Below are positions 10,966 to 20,606 of a DNA stretch of 64,000 nt, one piece after another. Source of the DNA: Betaproteobacteria bacterium HGW-Betaproteobacteria-9. Its GTDB lineage: Bacteria > Pseudomonadota > Gammaproteobacteria > Burkholderiales > Burkholderiaceae_C. The stretch's first letter is position 1; each line of letters begins with the position of its first letter. The stretch lies in the NCBI GenBank assembly GCA_002842215.1, contig PHCC01000008.1, forward strand, positions 1-64,000, in the 5' to 3' direction. The notes beneath the pieces were generated by a model, which saw nothing but the letters and a program-made list of their open reading frames with translations, ran no database searches and was not told the origin of the DNA. Made by a program: the position numbers and the translations under genes.

Positions 10966-11804
10966 ACGCTTCCGTGATGCCGCTCGCAGCGTCCTCGCTG
11001 CCCATGCACCTGCTGCGCGCCTTGCGCGCGGTGGTGGGGCGCGAACTCAATCGCTTCCTGCGCCAGCCCACGCGCCTGGGCTCGGCGCTGGTGCGGCCGC
11101 TGCTGTGGTTCGTGGTGTTTTCGGCCGGTTTCAACAACGTGTTCGGCGTGGCCATCGTGCCGCCCTACGAGACCTACATCGAATACAAGGCCTACATGGT
11201 GCCCGGCCTGCTCGGCATGGTGGCCCTGTTCAACGGCATGCAGAGCTCGCTCTCCATGGTGTACGACCGCGAGATGGGCGTGATGCGCCTGCTGCTCACC
11301 GCGCCGCTGGCGCGCGGCTGGCTGCTGGCCTTCAAGCTGCTCGCAGGCACCTGCCTCTCGGTGCTGCAGATGGTGGTGTTCCTCGCCATCGCCTGGGCCT
11401 TTGGCGTGGAGGTGCCGCTGGCCAACCTGCCGGGCCTGCTGGTCGCCATGGCCTGCGGCGCCACCATGCTCGCCGCGCTCGGGCTGATGCTCTCGGTGTA
11501 CGTGAAGCAGCTGGAGAACTTCGCTGGCACGATGAACTTCGTGATCTTCCCGATGTTTTTCATCAGCCCCGCGCTGTACCCGCTGTGGAAGCTCGAAGAG
11601 TCGGGCGCGTGGTGGTTGCTCAAGCTGGCGGAGTGGAACCCGTTCACCCACGCGGTCGAGGCCATGCGCTATGCGCTGGTGGGGCAGTTCACGGCGCTCT
11701 CGTGGTCGGTGGTGCTTGGATGTGGCGCGGTATTTTTTGTGGCGGCGCTCTGGGGCTACGACCCCCAGCGCGGCTGGGTCAAAAGCAAGGGAGGCGGAGG
11801 ATGA
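10947..11804 (+). CDS. ABC-2 type permease, alcohol/PQQ-associated (PedC-like)
   Basis: Six-TM ABC-2 permease pattern (VPGLLGMVALFNGMQSSLSMVYDREMGVMRLLLTAPL). Confidence 0.87.
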   Translation: MQIAPVNASVMPLAASSLPMHLLRALRAVVGRELNRFLRQPTRLGSALVRPLLWFVVFSAGFNNVFGVAIVPPYETYIEYKAYMVPGLLGMVALFNGMQSSLSMVYDREMGVMRLLLTAPLARGWLLAFKLLAGTCLSVLQMVVFLAIAWAFGVEVPLANLPGLLVAMACGATMLAALGLMLSVYVKQLENFAGTMNFVIFPMFFISPALYPLWKLEESGAWWLLKLAEWNPFTHAVEAMRYALVGQFTALSWSVVLGCGAVFFVAALWGYDPQRGWVKSKGGGG

Positions 11805-12604
11805 ACCCGTTCATTCAACGCCGTCGCATGCTGGGCAGTGGCCTGCTGGCGGCATTGCTGCCCGCAACGCTGCGAGCGCAGGAAGACCAGACCGGCGGCG
11901 ATCCGCTGGGCTCCATGCAATATCCCAGCCTGCGCGAGCAGATCATCGGCAAGTCAACGGCGACGTTCTCCGACGCGGTGATTGTGAAAGGTCCGGCCTT
12001 TGCCGACGACGCGATGAACGTGCCACTGCTGGTGGATGCGCGGGGGCTGAGCCATGTGGGTGGCGGTGTCGCGCGCATCCGTGTGGCGGTGGACCGCAAC
12101 CCGGTGCGCCAGGTGCTGGACTTCGAACCCCTGCGCGCGTTGCCCATGCTGGCGTTTCGCATCCGCATGGAGCAGGCCTCGCCCGTGCGGGCCTTCGTGC
12201 AGACGCGCGACGGCCAGTGGCACGTGGGCAGCACCTGGGTACAGGCATCCGGCGGCGGCTGCACGGTGCCCGGCCTCACCCGCGCCGACGGCTCCTGGAG
12301 CAAGACCCTGGGCCAGGTGCAGGCGCGCTTTTTCAACAACGTGCTCGAAGGCAGCCGCCGCCTGCGCGTGCGCGTGATGCACCCGATGGACACGGGGCTG
12401 GTCGCGGGCATCCCGGCCTTCTACATCGAAGAGTTGCAACTGATCGACAGCGCGGGCCAGGCCTGGTGGAAGCTGGCGCTGCACGAGCCGGTGTCGGAAA
12501 ACCCGCTCATCACCTTCGAGCTGCCGCCACAGGCCGTTCCCGGTCTCAGGCTGATCGGTCGCGACAACAACGGCAACCGCATCGATGCCGAGGTGGGGGC
12601 GTGA
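11801..12604 (+). CDS. Quinoprotein dehydrogenase-associated SoxYZ-like carrier protein
   Basis: SoxY-like half with ASGGGCT Cys motif followed by SoxZ-like half (VMHPMDTGL); ATGA overlap with permease. Confidence 0.85.
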   Translation: MNPFIQRRRMLGSGLLAALLPATLRAQEDQTGGDPLGSMQYPSLREQIIGKSTATFSDAVIVKGPAFADDAMNVPLLVDARGLSHVGGGVARIRVAVDRNPVRQVLDFEPLRALPMLAFRIRMEQASPVRAFVQTRDGQWHVGSTWVQASGGGCTVPGLTRADGSWSKTLGQVQARFFNNVLEGSRRLRVRVMHPMDTGLVAGIPAFYIEELQLIDSAGQAWWKLALHEPVSENPLITFELPPQAVPGLRLIGRDNNGNRIDAEVGA

Positions 12605-13587
12605 AGCGGATCTGGTTTTCCGTTGCGCTCGCGCTGGCGGGCGCCGCTCAAGCGCAGACTGTCGCCGTGCCGCCGCCCGCCTCGAAGCCCGACGTCGCCA
12701 ACTTTAGCTACGACCTCCATCCGCGCCAGATCGCCGAAGGCACCTGGGTGATCGAGGGCGCCGTGCAGGACTTCAGCCGCGCCAACGGCTGCAACATCAT
12801 CAACACCGCCTTCATCGCTACCGGCGCGGGCGTGGTCGTCATCAACACCGGGCCGTCGCGCCTGTACGGCGAGCAGCAGCGCCGCGCCATCGAACGCATG
12901 ACCCAGGAACCGGTTGTGCGCGTGATCGAGCTCAACCTGCACCCGGACTACTTCTTCGGCAACCAGGCCTGGGCCGACAAACCCACGCAGGCGCTGCCCG
13001 GCAGCATCAGCGGCATGCAGGCCGAAGGAGCGGCCTACGCCGACAACCTCTACCGCCTCTGCGGCGACTGGATGCGCGGCACCGAGTCCACGCCGGCGCG
13101 CGAGGCCGTGCTGCCGCAGACCCTGCAGCTCGGCCAGCACCAGCTGGAACTCAAACGCCTGCACGGCCACACCGCCGACGACCTGGTGCTGCTCGACCAC
13201 CGCACCGGCGTGCTGTTCGCCGGTGGCCTGGTGTTTGCCGAGCGTGTGCCCACCACGCCGCACGCCGACTTCGCCGCCTGGCAGGCCAGCCTCGACGCGC
13301 TGGAGCAGTGGCACGCCAGCGGCGCGGTGAAGCAGGTGGTGCCCAGCCATGGGCCGGTCCACAGCGGTCTGGCCGGTGTGCAGCAGACGCGCGACTGGTT
13401 GCAGTGGCTGACCACACTCATGCAGGAGAGCGCCGAGCGCGGGCTCGACCTTGGTGAGGTGCTGGGCACGCCGGTGCCCGAGCGCTTCAAACGCTGGGCC
13501 GCGCAGCCCGCCGAGCTGCACCGCAGCCTGACGCAGTGGTACCCGCGTTACGAGCTGCGTGTGCTCGGCGCCCCCGGCGCACGCTGA
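12601..13587 (+). CDS. Quinoprotein relay system zinc metallohydrolase (MBL fold), first copy
   Basis: GTG start overlapping previous TGA; MBL-like motifs NLHPDYFFGNQAW, GHTADDLVL, VVPSHGPV. Confidence 0.82.
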   Translation: MKRIWFSVALALAGAAQAQTVAVPPPASKPDVANFSYDLHPRQIAEGTWVIEGAVQDFSRANGCNIINTAFIATGAGVVVINTGPSRLYGEQQRRAIERMTQEPVVRVIELNLHPDYFFGNQAWADKPTQALPGSISGMQAEGAAYADNLYRLCGDWMRGTESTPAREAVLPQTLQLGQHQLELKRLHGHTADDLVLLDHRTGVLFAGGLVFAERVPTTPHADFAAWQASLDALEQWHASGAVKQVVPSHGPVHSGLAGVQQTRDWLQWLTTLMQESAERGLDLGEVLGTPVPERFKRWAAQPAELHRSLTQWYPRYELRVLGAPGAR

Positions 13588-13757
13588 TCCGCGTGCAGCT
13601 GTTGCAACGTGGTTGCGACATTTCTGAACACTGTCACAAGGGTGTCTCCTCACACGGTTCGGGTTTGGCGCAATTGCAGCCACCCGGGACCACTGGCGTG
13701 GCCTTGCGGGGGTATTCCGATCGGTGAAAACCCTAGGGTTTGACGGGTGCCAGGTGC

Positions 13758-13773
13758 TGGCACAGAAGTTGCC
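13758..13773 (+). promoter_or_regulatory. Candidate sigma-54 promoter TGGCACA-GAAG-TTGCC
   Basis: Near-consensus; about 117 bp upstream of PQQ-ADH start. Confidence 0.65.
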
Positions 13774-13888
13774 ATTTCTTGCTCGCGTGCTTGCCCCGAC
13801 TGGAGAGGGACAACACCAGCGAGCAGCTGGGGCGGCACGGCCAGTTCCCCCAAGCCATCAACTTCACAAACGAGCAGGAGACCACCCA

Positions 13889-15610
13889 GTGAAACGCACT
13901 CTATTGAGCCTTTTGGTCATGGCCGCCACGGCCCACGTCAGCGCCCAGGGCGTGACCGACGCGATGATCGCGGACGACGCCAAGACCCCCGACAACGTGC
14001 TCAGCTGGGGCATTGGCACCCAGGGCCAGCGCCACTCGCCGCTGACCGGCATCAACGAAAAAACCATCAGCAAGCTGGTGCCCGTGTGGTCCATGTCTTT
14101 CGGTGGTGAAAAGCAGCGCGGCCAGCAGTCGCAGCCGCTGGTGAACAACGGCAAGATGTTCGTCACCGCGTCCTACTCACGCATCTACGCGGTCGACACC
14201 AAGACCGGCAAGAAGCTCTGGAAGTACGAGCACCGCCTGCCCGAGGGCATCATGCCCTGCTGCGACGTGATCAACCGCGGCGCCGCGCTGTACGACAACC
14301 TCGTCATCTTCGGCACGCTGGACGCCCAGCTCGTGGCGCTCGACCAGGAAACCGGCAAGGTGGTGTGGCGCGAGAAGATCGACGACTACTCCGCTGGCTA
14401 CAGCTACACCGCCGCACCCCTGATCGCCGAAGGCCTGCTCATGACCGGTGTCTCCGGTGGTGAGTTCGGCGTGGTTGGCCGCGTCGAAGCGCGCGACCCC
14501 AAGACCGGCAAGATGGTCTGGACCCGCCCCGTGGTCGAAGGCCACATGGGCTACAAGGACGGCAAGGAAAACGGCATCACCGGCACCACCAACGCTTCGT
14601 GGCCCGGCGAAACCTGGAAGACCGGCGGCGCTGCCACCTGGCTGGGCGGCAGCTACGATCCCAAGACCAAGCTGGCCTACTTCGGCACCGGCAACCCCGG
14701 CCCCTGGAACAGCCATGTGCGCAAGGGCGACAACCTGTACTCGGCCTCCACCGTCGCCATCGACGTGAAGACCGGCCAGATCAAGTGGCACTACCAGACC
14801 ACGCCGAACGACGGCTGGGACTACGACGGCGTGAACGAGTTCATCACCTTCGACATGGACGGCAAGCGCGTCGGTGCCAAGGCCGACCGCAACGGCTTCT
14901 TCTACGTGATGGACGCCGAGAACGGCAAGCTGCTCAACGCCTTTCCCTTCGTGAAGAAGGTGACCTGGGCCACCGGCATCGACCTCAAGACCGGTCGCCC
15001 GAACTTCGACCCGGCCAACCGCCCGGGCGACCCGACCGCCGCCGGTGGCGACGGTGCCAAGGGCAAGTCGGTGTTCTCGGCGCCGGGTTTCCTGGGTGGC
15101 AAGAACCAGATGCCCATGGCCTACAGCCCCAAGACCGGCCTGTTCTACGTGCCCACCAACGAATGGGGCATGGAGATCTGGAACGAGCCCATCACCTACA
15201 AGAAGGGCGCCGCCTACCTGGGCGCGGGTTTCACCATCAAGCCGCTGTTTGACGACCACATCGGATCGCTGCGCGCCATCAACCCCAAGACCGGCAAGGT
15301 CGAGTGGGAAGTCAAGAACGAAGCCCCGCTCTGGGGTGGTGTGCTGACCGCGGGCGACCTGGTGTTCTGGGGCACGCCTGAGGGCTACCTCAAGGCCGCC
15401 GACGCCAAGACCGGCAAGGTGGTGTGGCAGTTCCAGACCGGCTCCGGCGTGGTGGCGCCTCCCATCACCTGGACCGAAGGCGGCGAGCAGTACGTGAGCG
15501 TGGTCTCCGGCTGGGGCGGCGCGGTTCCCCTGTGGGGCGGTGAAGTGGCCAAGAAGGTCAACTTCCTCGAACAGGGCGGCTCGGTCTGGACCTTCAAACT
15601 CATGAAGTGA
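13889..15610 (+). CDS. PQQ-dependent alcohol dehydrogenase (quinoprotein), predicted lanthanide-type active site
   Basis: GTG start; vicinal MPCCD; active-site [12 protein letters not shown]-motif propeller repeats ([26 protein letters not shown]). Confidence 0.93.
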   Translation: MKRTLLSLLVMAATAHVSAQGVTDAMIADDAKTPDNVLSWGIGTQGQRHSPLTGINEKTISKLVPVWSMSFGGEKQRGQQSQPLVNNGKMFVTASYSRIYAVDTKTGKKLWKYEHRLPEGIMPCCDVINRGAALYDNLVIFGTLDAQLVALDQETGKVVWREKIDDYSAGYSYTAAPLIAEGLLMTGVSGGEFGVVGRVEARDPKTGKMVWTRPVVEGHMGYKDGKENGITGTTNASWPGETWKTGGAATWLGGSYDPKTKLAYFGTGNPGPWNSHVRKGDNLYSASTVAIDVKTGQIKWHYQTTPNDGWDYDGVNEFITFDMDGKRVGAKADRNGFFYVMDAENGKLLNAFPFVKKVTWATGIDLKTGRPNFDPANRPGDPTAAGGDGAKGKSVFSAPGFLGGKNQMPMAYSPKTGLFYVPTNEWGMEIWNEPITYKKGAAYLGAGFTIKPLFDDHIGSLRAINPKTGKVEWEVKNEAPLWGGVLTAGDLVFWGTPEGYLKAADAKTGKVVWQFQTGSGVVAPPITWTEGGEQYVSVVSGWGGAVPLWGGEVAKKVNFLEQGGSVWTFKLMK

Positions 15611-15759
15611 TTCAGCGGCAGCGGGGCGCAGCCTGAAGGGGCGGCTCTGCCACATTGGGGCGGTGTCGGCCGCCGCACGCGTGCGAACGGTCGACCCCGC
15701 CCCTTTTTTGTCCCGTGTTTGTTTTCCATCTCTCTTTTCTTCTTTCAGGTAGCCCTGCC

Positions 15760-16083
15760 ATGCGTACCGTTCTGATCCTTGTCTCTGCCCTCGCTGGCTT
15801 CAGCGCCCCGGTCCACGCGCTCGACGCCGCCGCAGCCATCGAAATGGCCAAGGCCAACGGCTGCTTCTCCTGCCACTCGGCCAACGAAAAAGTGGTCGGT
15901 CCGGCCTACAGCGCCGTGCATGAAAAATACAAGGACGACAAAGACGCCGTGGCCTCGCTGGTGCAGTCCATCCAGTACGGCTCCAAAGGCAAGTGGGGCC
16001 GCATCCCCATGCCGCCGCACCCCGGCATGAGCCCGGCCGACATCAAGACCCTGGCCGAGTGGGTCATGACCATCAAACCGTGA
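15760..16083 (+). CDS. Monohaem c-type cytochrome (c551/c552-like)
   Basis: Signal peptide, CFSCH, distal MPPHPGM. Confidence 0.85.
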   Translation: MRTVLILVSALAGFSAPVHALDAAAAIEMAKANGCFSCHSANEKVVGPAYSAVHEKYKDDKDAVASLVQSIQYGSKGKWGRIPMPPHPGMSPADIKTLAEWVMTIKP

Positions 16084-16676
16084 ATCTGCGGCGCACACCG
16101 CCCGCTGCGCGCCGAAGCTGGCGCGGGGGGCTGGCCTGTGCGCTGCTGTGTGGCCTGAGTCCCACCGCGGGTGCCCAGGCCTTCGAGCTGAGCGGCGAGA
16201 AAGCGCTGGTGGCGCTCACCAAGGATGGCCAGCGCACCCGCATTGGCGCGGTGTTTTTCGAGCCGCAGGGGCAGGGCACCGCCCGCTTCCGCGTGCAGAT
16301 GGACCCCGCCGTGATGCGCGACCATTTCCTCTCCATGCGCGAATTCAAGTGCCTGCCCGCCGCGCAGGAAATCAGCTGCTTCGTCCCTTACCCCTATGCC
16401 CAGCCCGGCACCGTCTCGCCCGGCCAGTTCGCCTGGCTGGAGCACAGCCTGCTGTTCTTCTTCAAGCAGCCGGCCGACTTCGGGGCCAAGCTGTGGAACG
16501 GCATCATTTTCAAGTTCAGCCTTACGCCCACCGGCCTCGTGGGCAAGCCGCAGGCGGTGGACCTCAACCGCATCGGCGTGCCGCCGGACAACCTGAACGA
16601 ACCGCCCTACGGCGCCTTTGATCGCGACGACTTCCCGCCTGGGGCGCGCTGGGTGCGGGAATTGCGCATCGAGTGA
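16080..16676 (+). CDS. Conserved-looking exported hypothetical protein
   Basis: GTG start overlaps cytochrome stop (GTGA); signal peptide; two Cys. Confidence 0.65.
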   Translation: MNLRRTPPAARRSWRGGLACALLCGLSPTAGAQAFELSGEKALVALTKDGQRTRIGAVFFEPQGQGTARFRVQMDPAVMRDHFLSMREFKCLPAAQEISCFVPYPYAQPGTVSPGQFAWLEHSLLFFFKQPADFGAKLWNGIIFKFSLTPTGLVGKPQAVDLNRIGVPPDNLNEPPYGAFDRDDFPPGARWVRELRIE

Positions 16677-16796
16677 GGCGGGCCCGGGCCGGTACGCCGC
16701 GGGCCTCGGCTGCGCTCAAAACGCCTGCCGCACAGGACTGTGGCCATTCGGTGGCGCTTTTCGAGAGGCTGTGCATTTTTCCGGTAATGTGCTGGC

Positions 16797-19199
16797 ATGC
16801 CGCTCACCCACCCCATCAAATACGGTTTTCTCAGCCTGTTGGCGGTGCTGGGCATGGCCACCATCGTCGGTGTGCCGCCCGACACCGCCGCCGGCCAGCT
16901 CGCTGGCCGCATGCTCGAAATGCATCTGGTGCTGGAGCTGTTCGCCATCGTGATCGCCAGCCTGGTGGTCACGGTGTCGTGGCACACCTTCGACCGCCGA
17001 CAGGACAGCAGCGCCAACGCTTTGCTCGCGGGTTTCGTGGTGGTCATCGGCTGCGACCTGATGCACGCGCTGACCTACGAGGGCATGCCGCCCCTGCTGA
17101 CCAAGAGCAGCACGTCGCAGGCCATCTTCTTCTGGCTCATGGGGCGCAGCTTCGAGGTGCTGACGCTGGGAGCCGTCACCGCGGGCCTGGCGCTGCGCTG
17201 GCCGCGGATCGCCTTGTTGGGCAGCGGCCTCGCCGTGGCGGTGGCCATCATCGCCTTTGGCTCTTTCGCGCTCGATCGGTTCCCCGTCACCTTCGTGCCG
17301 GGCGTGGGCGTGACACCGTTCAAGGCGGGCTACGAATACGTGCTCGTGGGGCTCAACGGCCTGCTCGCCTTGGTGCTGTGGCGGCGGGCCCAGCGCGAGC
17401 AATCGCGGCAATACGCGCTGCTTGCGCTGTCCTGCCTGTGCATGAGCCTGGGAGGATTCGCCTTCACGGCCTACGTCACGCCCTCGGATTTCCAGAACGT
17501 GGCGGGCCACCTCTACAAGGTGGCGGCCTACGCCTTGCTGTACCGCGCCACCTTCATCACCAGCATCCACGCGCCCTTCGAGGCCTTGCAGATCTCCGAG
17601 GCCCGGGTGCGTGAAAGCCAGGCCCGCATGCACCTGCTGGGCGCCAATCTGCCGCACTCCGTGCTGTACCAGTTGGTGATGGAGGCCGACGGCCGCCGCC
17701 GGTTCACCGAGGTGTCGGACTCGGTGGCGCGCGTCTGCGGCGTGACGGTGGCCGAGGTGCTGGCCGATCCGCTGGCGATGTACGGCCGGATCCACCCGGA
17801 CGACGTGGCTGCCCTCTCGGCCGCGGAACAGCGCTGCGCCGAGGCTTTGCAGGTGTTCGACGTCGAGGCCCGTTTCTGCCGGCACGACGGCAGCGTGCGG
17901 CGCATGCACCTGGTGTCCGCGCCGCGCGCGCTGGGCGAAGGCCGCATCGTGTGGGACGGCCTGCTCACCGACGTCACCGACCGCAGCGAAGCGCAGGAGG
18001 CCAGTCGCCGGCTGGAGCAGCAGCTCGGCGAAGCGCAAAAAATGGAGTCCATCGGCACGCTGGCCAGCGGCATCGCCCACGACTTCAACAACGTGCTCGC
18101 CGCCATCCTGGGCAATGCCCACATGGCCCAGGAAGACCTCAAGAGCGGCAACCCGGCCGATGTGGCGCTCAGCCTGGACCAGATCATCAAGGCCAGCGAC
18201 CGCGCCAGGAACCTGGTCGACCGCATCCTCAGCTTCAGTCGGCGCGACGCCGCCCGGCGCCAGGTGCAGCCCCTGCTGCCGGTGGTGCGCGAAAGCCTGT
18301 CGCTGCTGCGCTCCACGCTGCCGGCCGGCGTGCAACTGCGCGAACACATCGACGACCCCGAGGCCAGCGCCGAGATCGACCGCACCCAGTTCGAGCAGGT
18401 GCTGCTCAACCTCTGCACCAACGCCTGGCACGCGCTGGGTGAGCAGGGCGGGTGGATCGAGGTGCGGCTGGGCACCGTGGTGCTCGATGCGGCGGCGTCC
18501 GTGCCGTTGGGCCTGTTGCCCGGGCGCCATGTGCGCCTGTCGGTGCAGGACAACGGCAGCGGCATGGACGAGACGGTGCGCCAGCGCATCTTTGAACCCT
18601 TCTTCACCACCAAACCGGTGGGCAAGGGCACGGGGCTGGGGCTGTCCGTGGTGCACGGCATCGTGCGCTCGCACGACGGCGCCATCGACGTGCATTCGCA
18701 GCCCGGACAGGGCACCCGGTTCGACATTTTCATTCCCGCCCCGCCCGGCGGAGTAGCGTCCGCCCCGGCCCGCGGCGCAGTGGCCCAGCCCGATGCCGGG
18801 CGCGGGCAAGGCGAACGGGTGCTGCTGGTTGAAGACGACCTGCTCATGTCCGCCATGCTGGAAAAGCTGCTCGTCCGCCATGGCTACCGCGTGTCACACC
18901 ACAGCGAGCCCGAGCAGGCCATGGCCGCGGTGCGTGCCGACCCGCAGGCCTTCGACATCGTGGTGACCGACTACAACATGCCCCAGCACTCCGGGCTCGA
19001 CGTGATCACCGCCATCCGCCGCCTGCGCCCGGGCCTGCCCACCATTCTGGTCTCGGGCTACGTCAGCGACGAGCTGCGGGCCCGCGCGGCCGCACAGGGC
19101 GTGTGCCAGGTGCTGGAGAAAACCCGCGCGCTCGATGAGCTGGTGAAGCTGCTGGGTGACACGCTGCGTCCTGCGGAGGCCCTGGTGGCTGAAGCTTGA
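16797..19199 (+). CDS. MASE3-PAS-HisKA-HATPase-REC hybrid sensor kinase
   Basis: Multi-TM N-terminus, GIAHDFNNVLAAILGN, NGSGMD, GTGLGLSVV, REC VVTDYNMP. Confidence 0.88.
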   Translation: MPLTHPIKYGFLSLLAVLGMATIVGVPPDTAAGQLAGRMLEMHLVLELFAIVIASLVVTVSWHTFDRRQDSSANALLAGFVVVIGCDLMHALTYEGMPPLLTKSSTSQAIFFWLMGRSFEVLTLGAVTAGLALRWPRIALLGSGLAVAVAIIAFGSFALDRFPVTFVPGVGVTPFKAGYEYVLVGLNGLLALVLWRRAQREQSRQYALLALSCLCMSLGGFAFTAYVTPSDFQNVAGHLYKVAAYALLYRATFITSIHAPFEALQISEARVRESQARMHLLGANLPHSVLYQLVMEADGRRRFTEVSDSVARVCGVTVAEVLADPLAMYGRIHPDDVAALSAAEQRCAEALQVFDVEARFCRHDGSVRRMHLVSAPRALGEGRIVWDGLLTDVTDRSEAQEASRRLEQQLGEAQKMESIGTLASGIAHDFNNVLAAILGNAHMAQEDLKSGNPADVALSLDQIIKASDRARNLVDRILSFSRRDAARRQVQPLLPVVRESLSLLRSTLPAGVQLREHIDDPEASAEIDRTQFEQVLLNLCTNAWHALGEQGGWIEVRLGTVVLDAAASVPLGLLPGRHVRLSVQDNGSGMDETVRQRIFEPFFTTKPVGKGTGLGLSVVHGIVRSHDGAIDVHSQPGQGTRFDIFIPAPPGGVASAPARGAVAQPDAGRGQGERVLLVEDDLLMSAMLEKLLVRHGYRVSHHSEPEQAMAAVRADPQAFDIVVTDYNMPQHSGLDVITAIRRLRPGLPTILVSGYVSDELRARAAAQGVCQVLEKTRALDELVKLLGDTLRPAEALVAEA

Positions 19200-19213
19200 C
19201 CCTGCGGGGTCAA
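19196..19213. terminator. Hairpin TTGACCC-TGCG-GGGTCAA overlapping hybrid kinase stop
   Basis: 7-bp perfect stem; no U-tract. Confidence 0.35.
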
Positions 19214-19248
19214 TGGCCTGTCGCAAGACGCCCGCGCTCAGGTCTCAT

Positions 19249-19677
19249 TCAATCCTTGCCGTCGTCTTCACAGGCCGATTTGCCCACGGTGTCGCAGAGG
19301 TCGTCGTTGTCGCTGTCCGAGTCATCGTTGGGGTCAGTGTTGCCGTCGTCGGTGTCGTCGTTGTCATCGAACTCGACGTGTCGGGCCTGCAGCCTTCCGT
19401 TGACCATCTCGCCCTGAATCTCGACCCGGGTTCCCGTGGCCATGCCCTGGGGCACGGCATTGGAGCCACTGGCATCGACCGGGATGCCGTCAACGCTGAA
19501 GCTCTGCGGGCTGTCAAAGGAGGTCACCGTGCCCTTGTACGACTTGCCACTGGCGGTTGCGCTGTCGTCGTCACTGCCGCCGCCGCAGGCGACCAGGCCG
19601 ACCATGAGCAACGAGGCAGACAGCAGCCGCAGCGCTGCCAATGGGGAACGGTTGGGAAGTGTGTGGGAGTGGTTCAT
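19249..19677 (-). CDS. DUF5666-like lipoprotein with acidic Asp-rich tail
   Basis: Lipobox LVAC, KGTVTSFDSPQSFSVDGIPVDAS, tail DDNDDTDDGNTDPNDDSDSDNDD. Confidence 0.7.
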   Translation of the reverse strand: MNHSHTLPNRSPLAALRLLSASLLMVGLVACGGGSDDDSATASGKSYKGTVTSFDSPQSFSVDGIPVDASGSNAVPQGMATGTRVEIQGEMVNGRLQARHVEFDDNDDTDDGNTDPNDDSDSDNDDLCDTVGKSACEDDGKD

Positions 19678-19954
19678 GCGTTGGTGTCCTCTGTGGGTGT
19701 TTGTGGTGACGCCGCTGACCCGAAACCGGGACCGGCTGTTGGTGGGTGCCCTTGCACCGCCAGCGCAACGATGCGGGCCGTTGCTTAACGCCTCCTGAAG
19801 CCGGCGAGGCCTTCTCGGTGGTTGTGCTCCGTTGGCCGGCCCGCATGGCGGGTCCTGCGGTGCTTCAGCTGTACATGTCGACACATTCGGTGACAGGACC
19901 TGCAGCTACCCTGGGTAGCATTCCGCCTGTCTTTTCGTTCACATGGAGAACCTC

Positions 19955-20551
19955 ATGAACACAACACACCGAATCCCCACCCTTCGCCCGCTCGTGCTGG
20001 CCGTTGCCTGTCTGGCCGCTGGCGCCAGCTGGGCCCAAGTCACCGTGGATGTGGTGGTCGACCCGGTGGCGGTTGCCGACCCTGCCGTGGCTGCGCGACA
20101 GCAAGAGATGGCCCTGCAACTGGCCCGGGCCAACCTCAGCCAGCAGGGCATCAGCGAACCCACCACGGCGCAGCTCGCCCTGGCCACCAGCGATGTGCAG
20201 GCGCAGCGCGACAGTGGCATGGGCTGGGGCCAGATCGCCAACAGCCTGGGCCTGCGCCTGGGCGCCGTGGTCAGCGCGGCCAACCGGGCCGACCAGGCCG
20301 ACCGCGTGGCCGCTGCGACCACCTCCACCCGCCCCGCCACGGCCGGCAGCAAAGCAAAGGGTGGTAACAGCGGCAACAGCAATGCCGGTGGTGGGCAAGG
20401 CGCCGGCAGCAGCGGCAACCAGGGCGGTGGTTCCAATGCAGGGGGCGGTGGCAACGCTGGCGGCGCTTCCGGCAAGGGTGGCAACTCCGGCAACGGCGGA
20501 GGCGGCAATGGGGGAGGGAAGGGCGGCGGCAATGGCGGTGGCAAGCGCTGA
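19955..20551 (+). CDS. Exported protein with Gly/Asn-rich low-complexity C-terminus
   Basis: Signal peptide ..LAAGASWAQ, Gly-rich tail GGGNGGGKGGGNGGGKR. Confidence 0.7.
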   Translation: MNTTHRIPTLRPLVLAVACLAAGASWAQVTVDVVVDPVAVADPAVAARQQEMALQLARANLSQQGISEPTTAQLALATSDVQAQRDSGMGWGQIANSLGLRLGAVVSAANRADQADRVAAATTSTRPATAGSKAKGGNSGNSNAGGGQGAGSSGNQGGGSNAGGGGNAGGASGKGGNSGNGGGGNGGGKGGGNGGGKR

Positions 20552-20606
20552 CCTGCCCACTGGCGAACCGGGCTTCAGGAGCCGTTACCCGGTGACGGAG
20601 CCGTGA

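Noticed and set aside
11671-12600. N-terminal part of the 638-aa ORF ending at 13587
   Set aside because: Out-of-frame reading of permease and SoxYZ-like genes; the MBL protein starts at GTG 12601.
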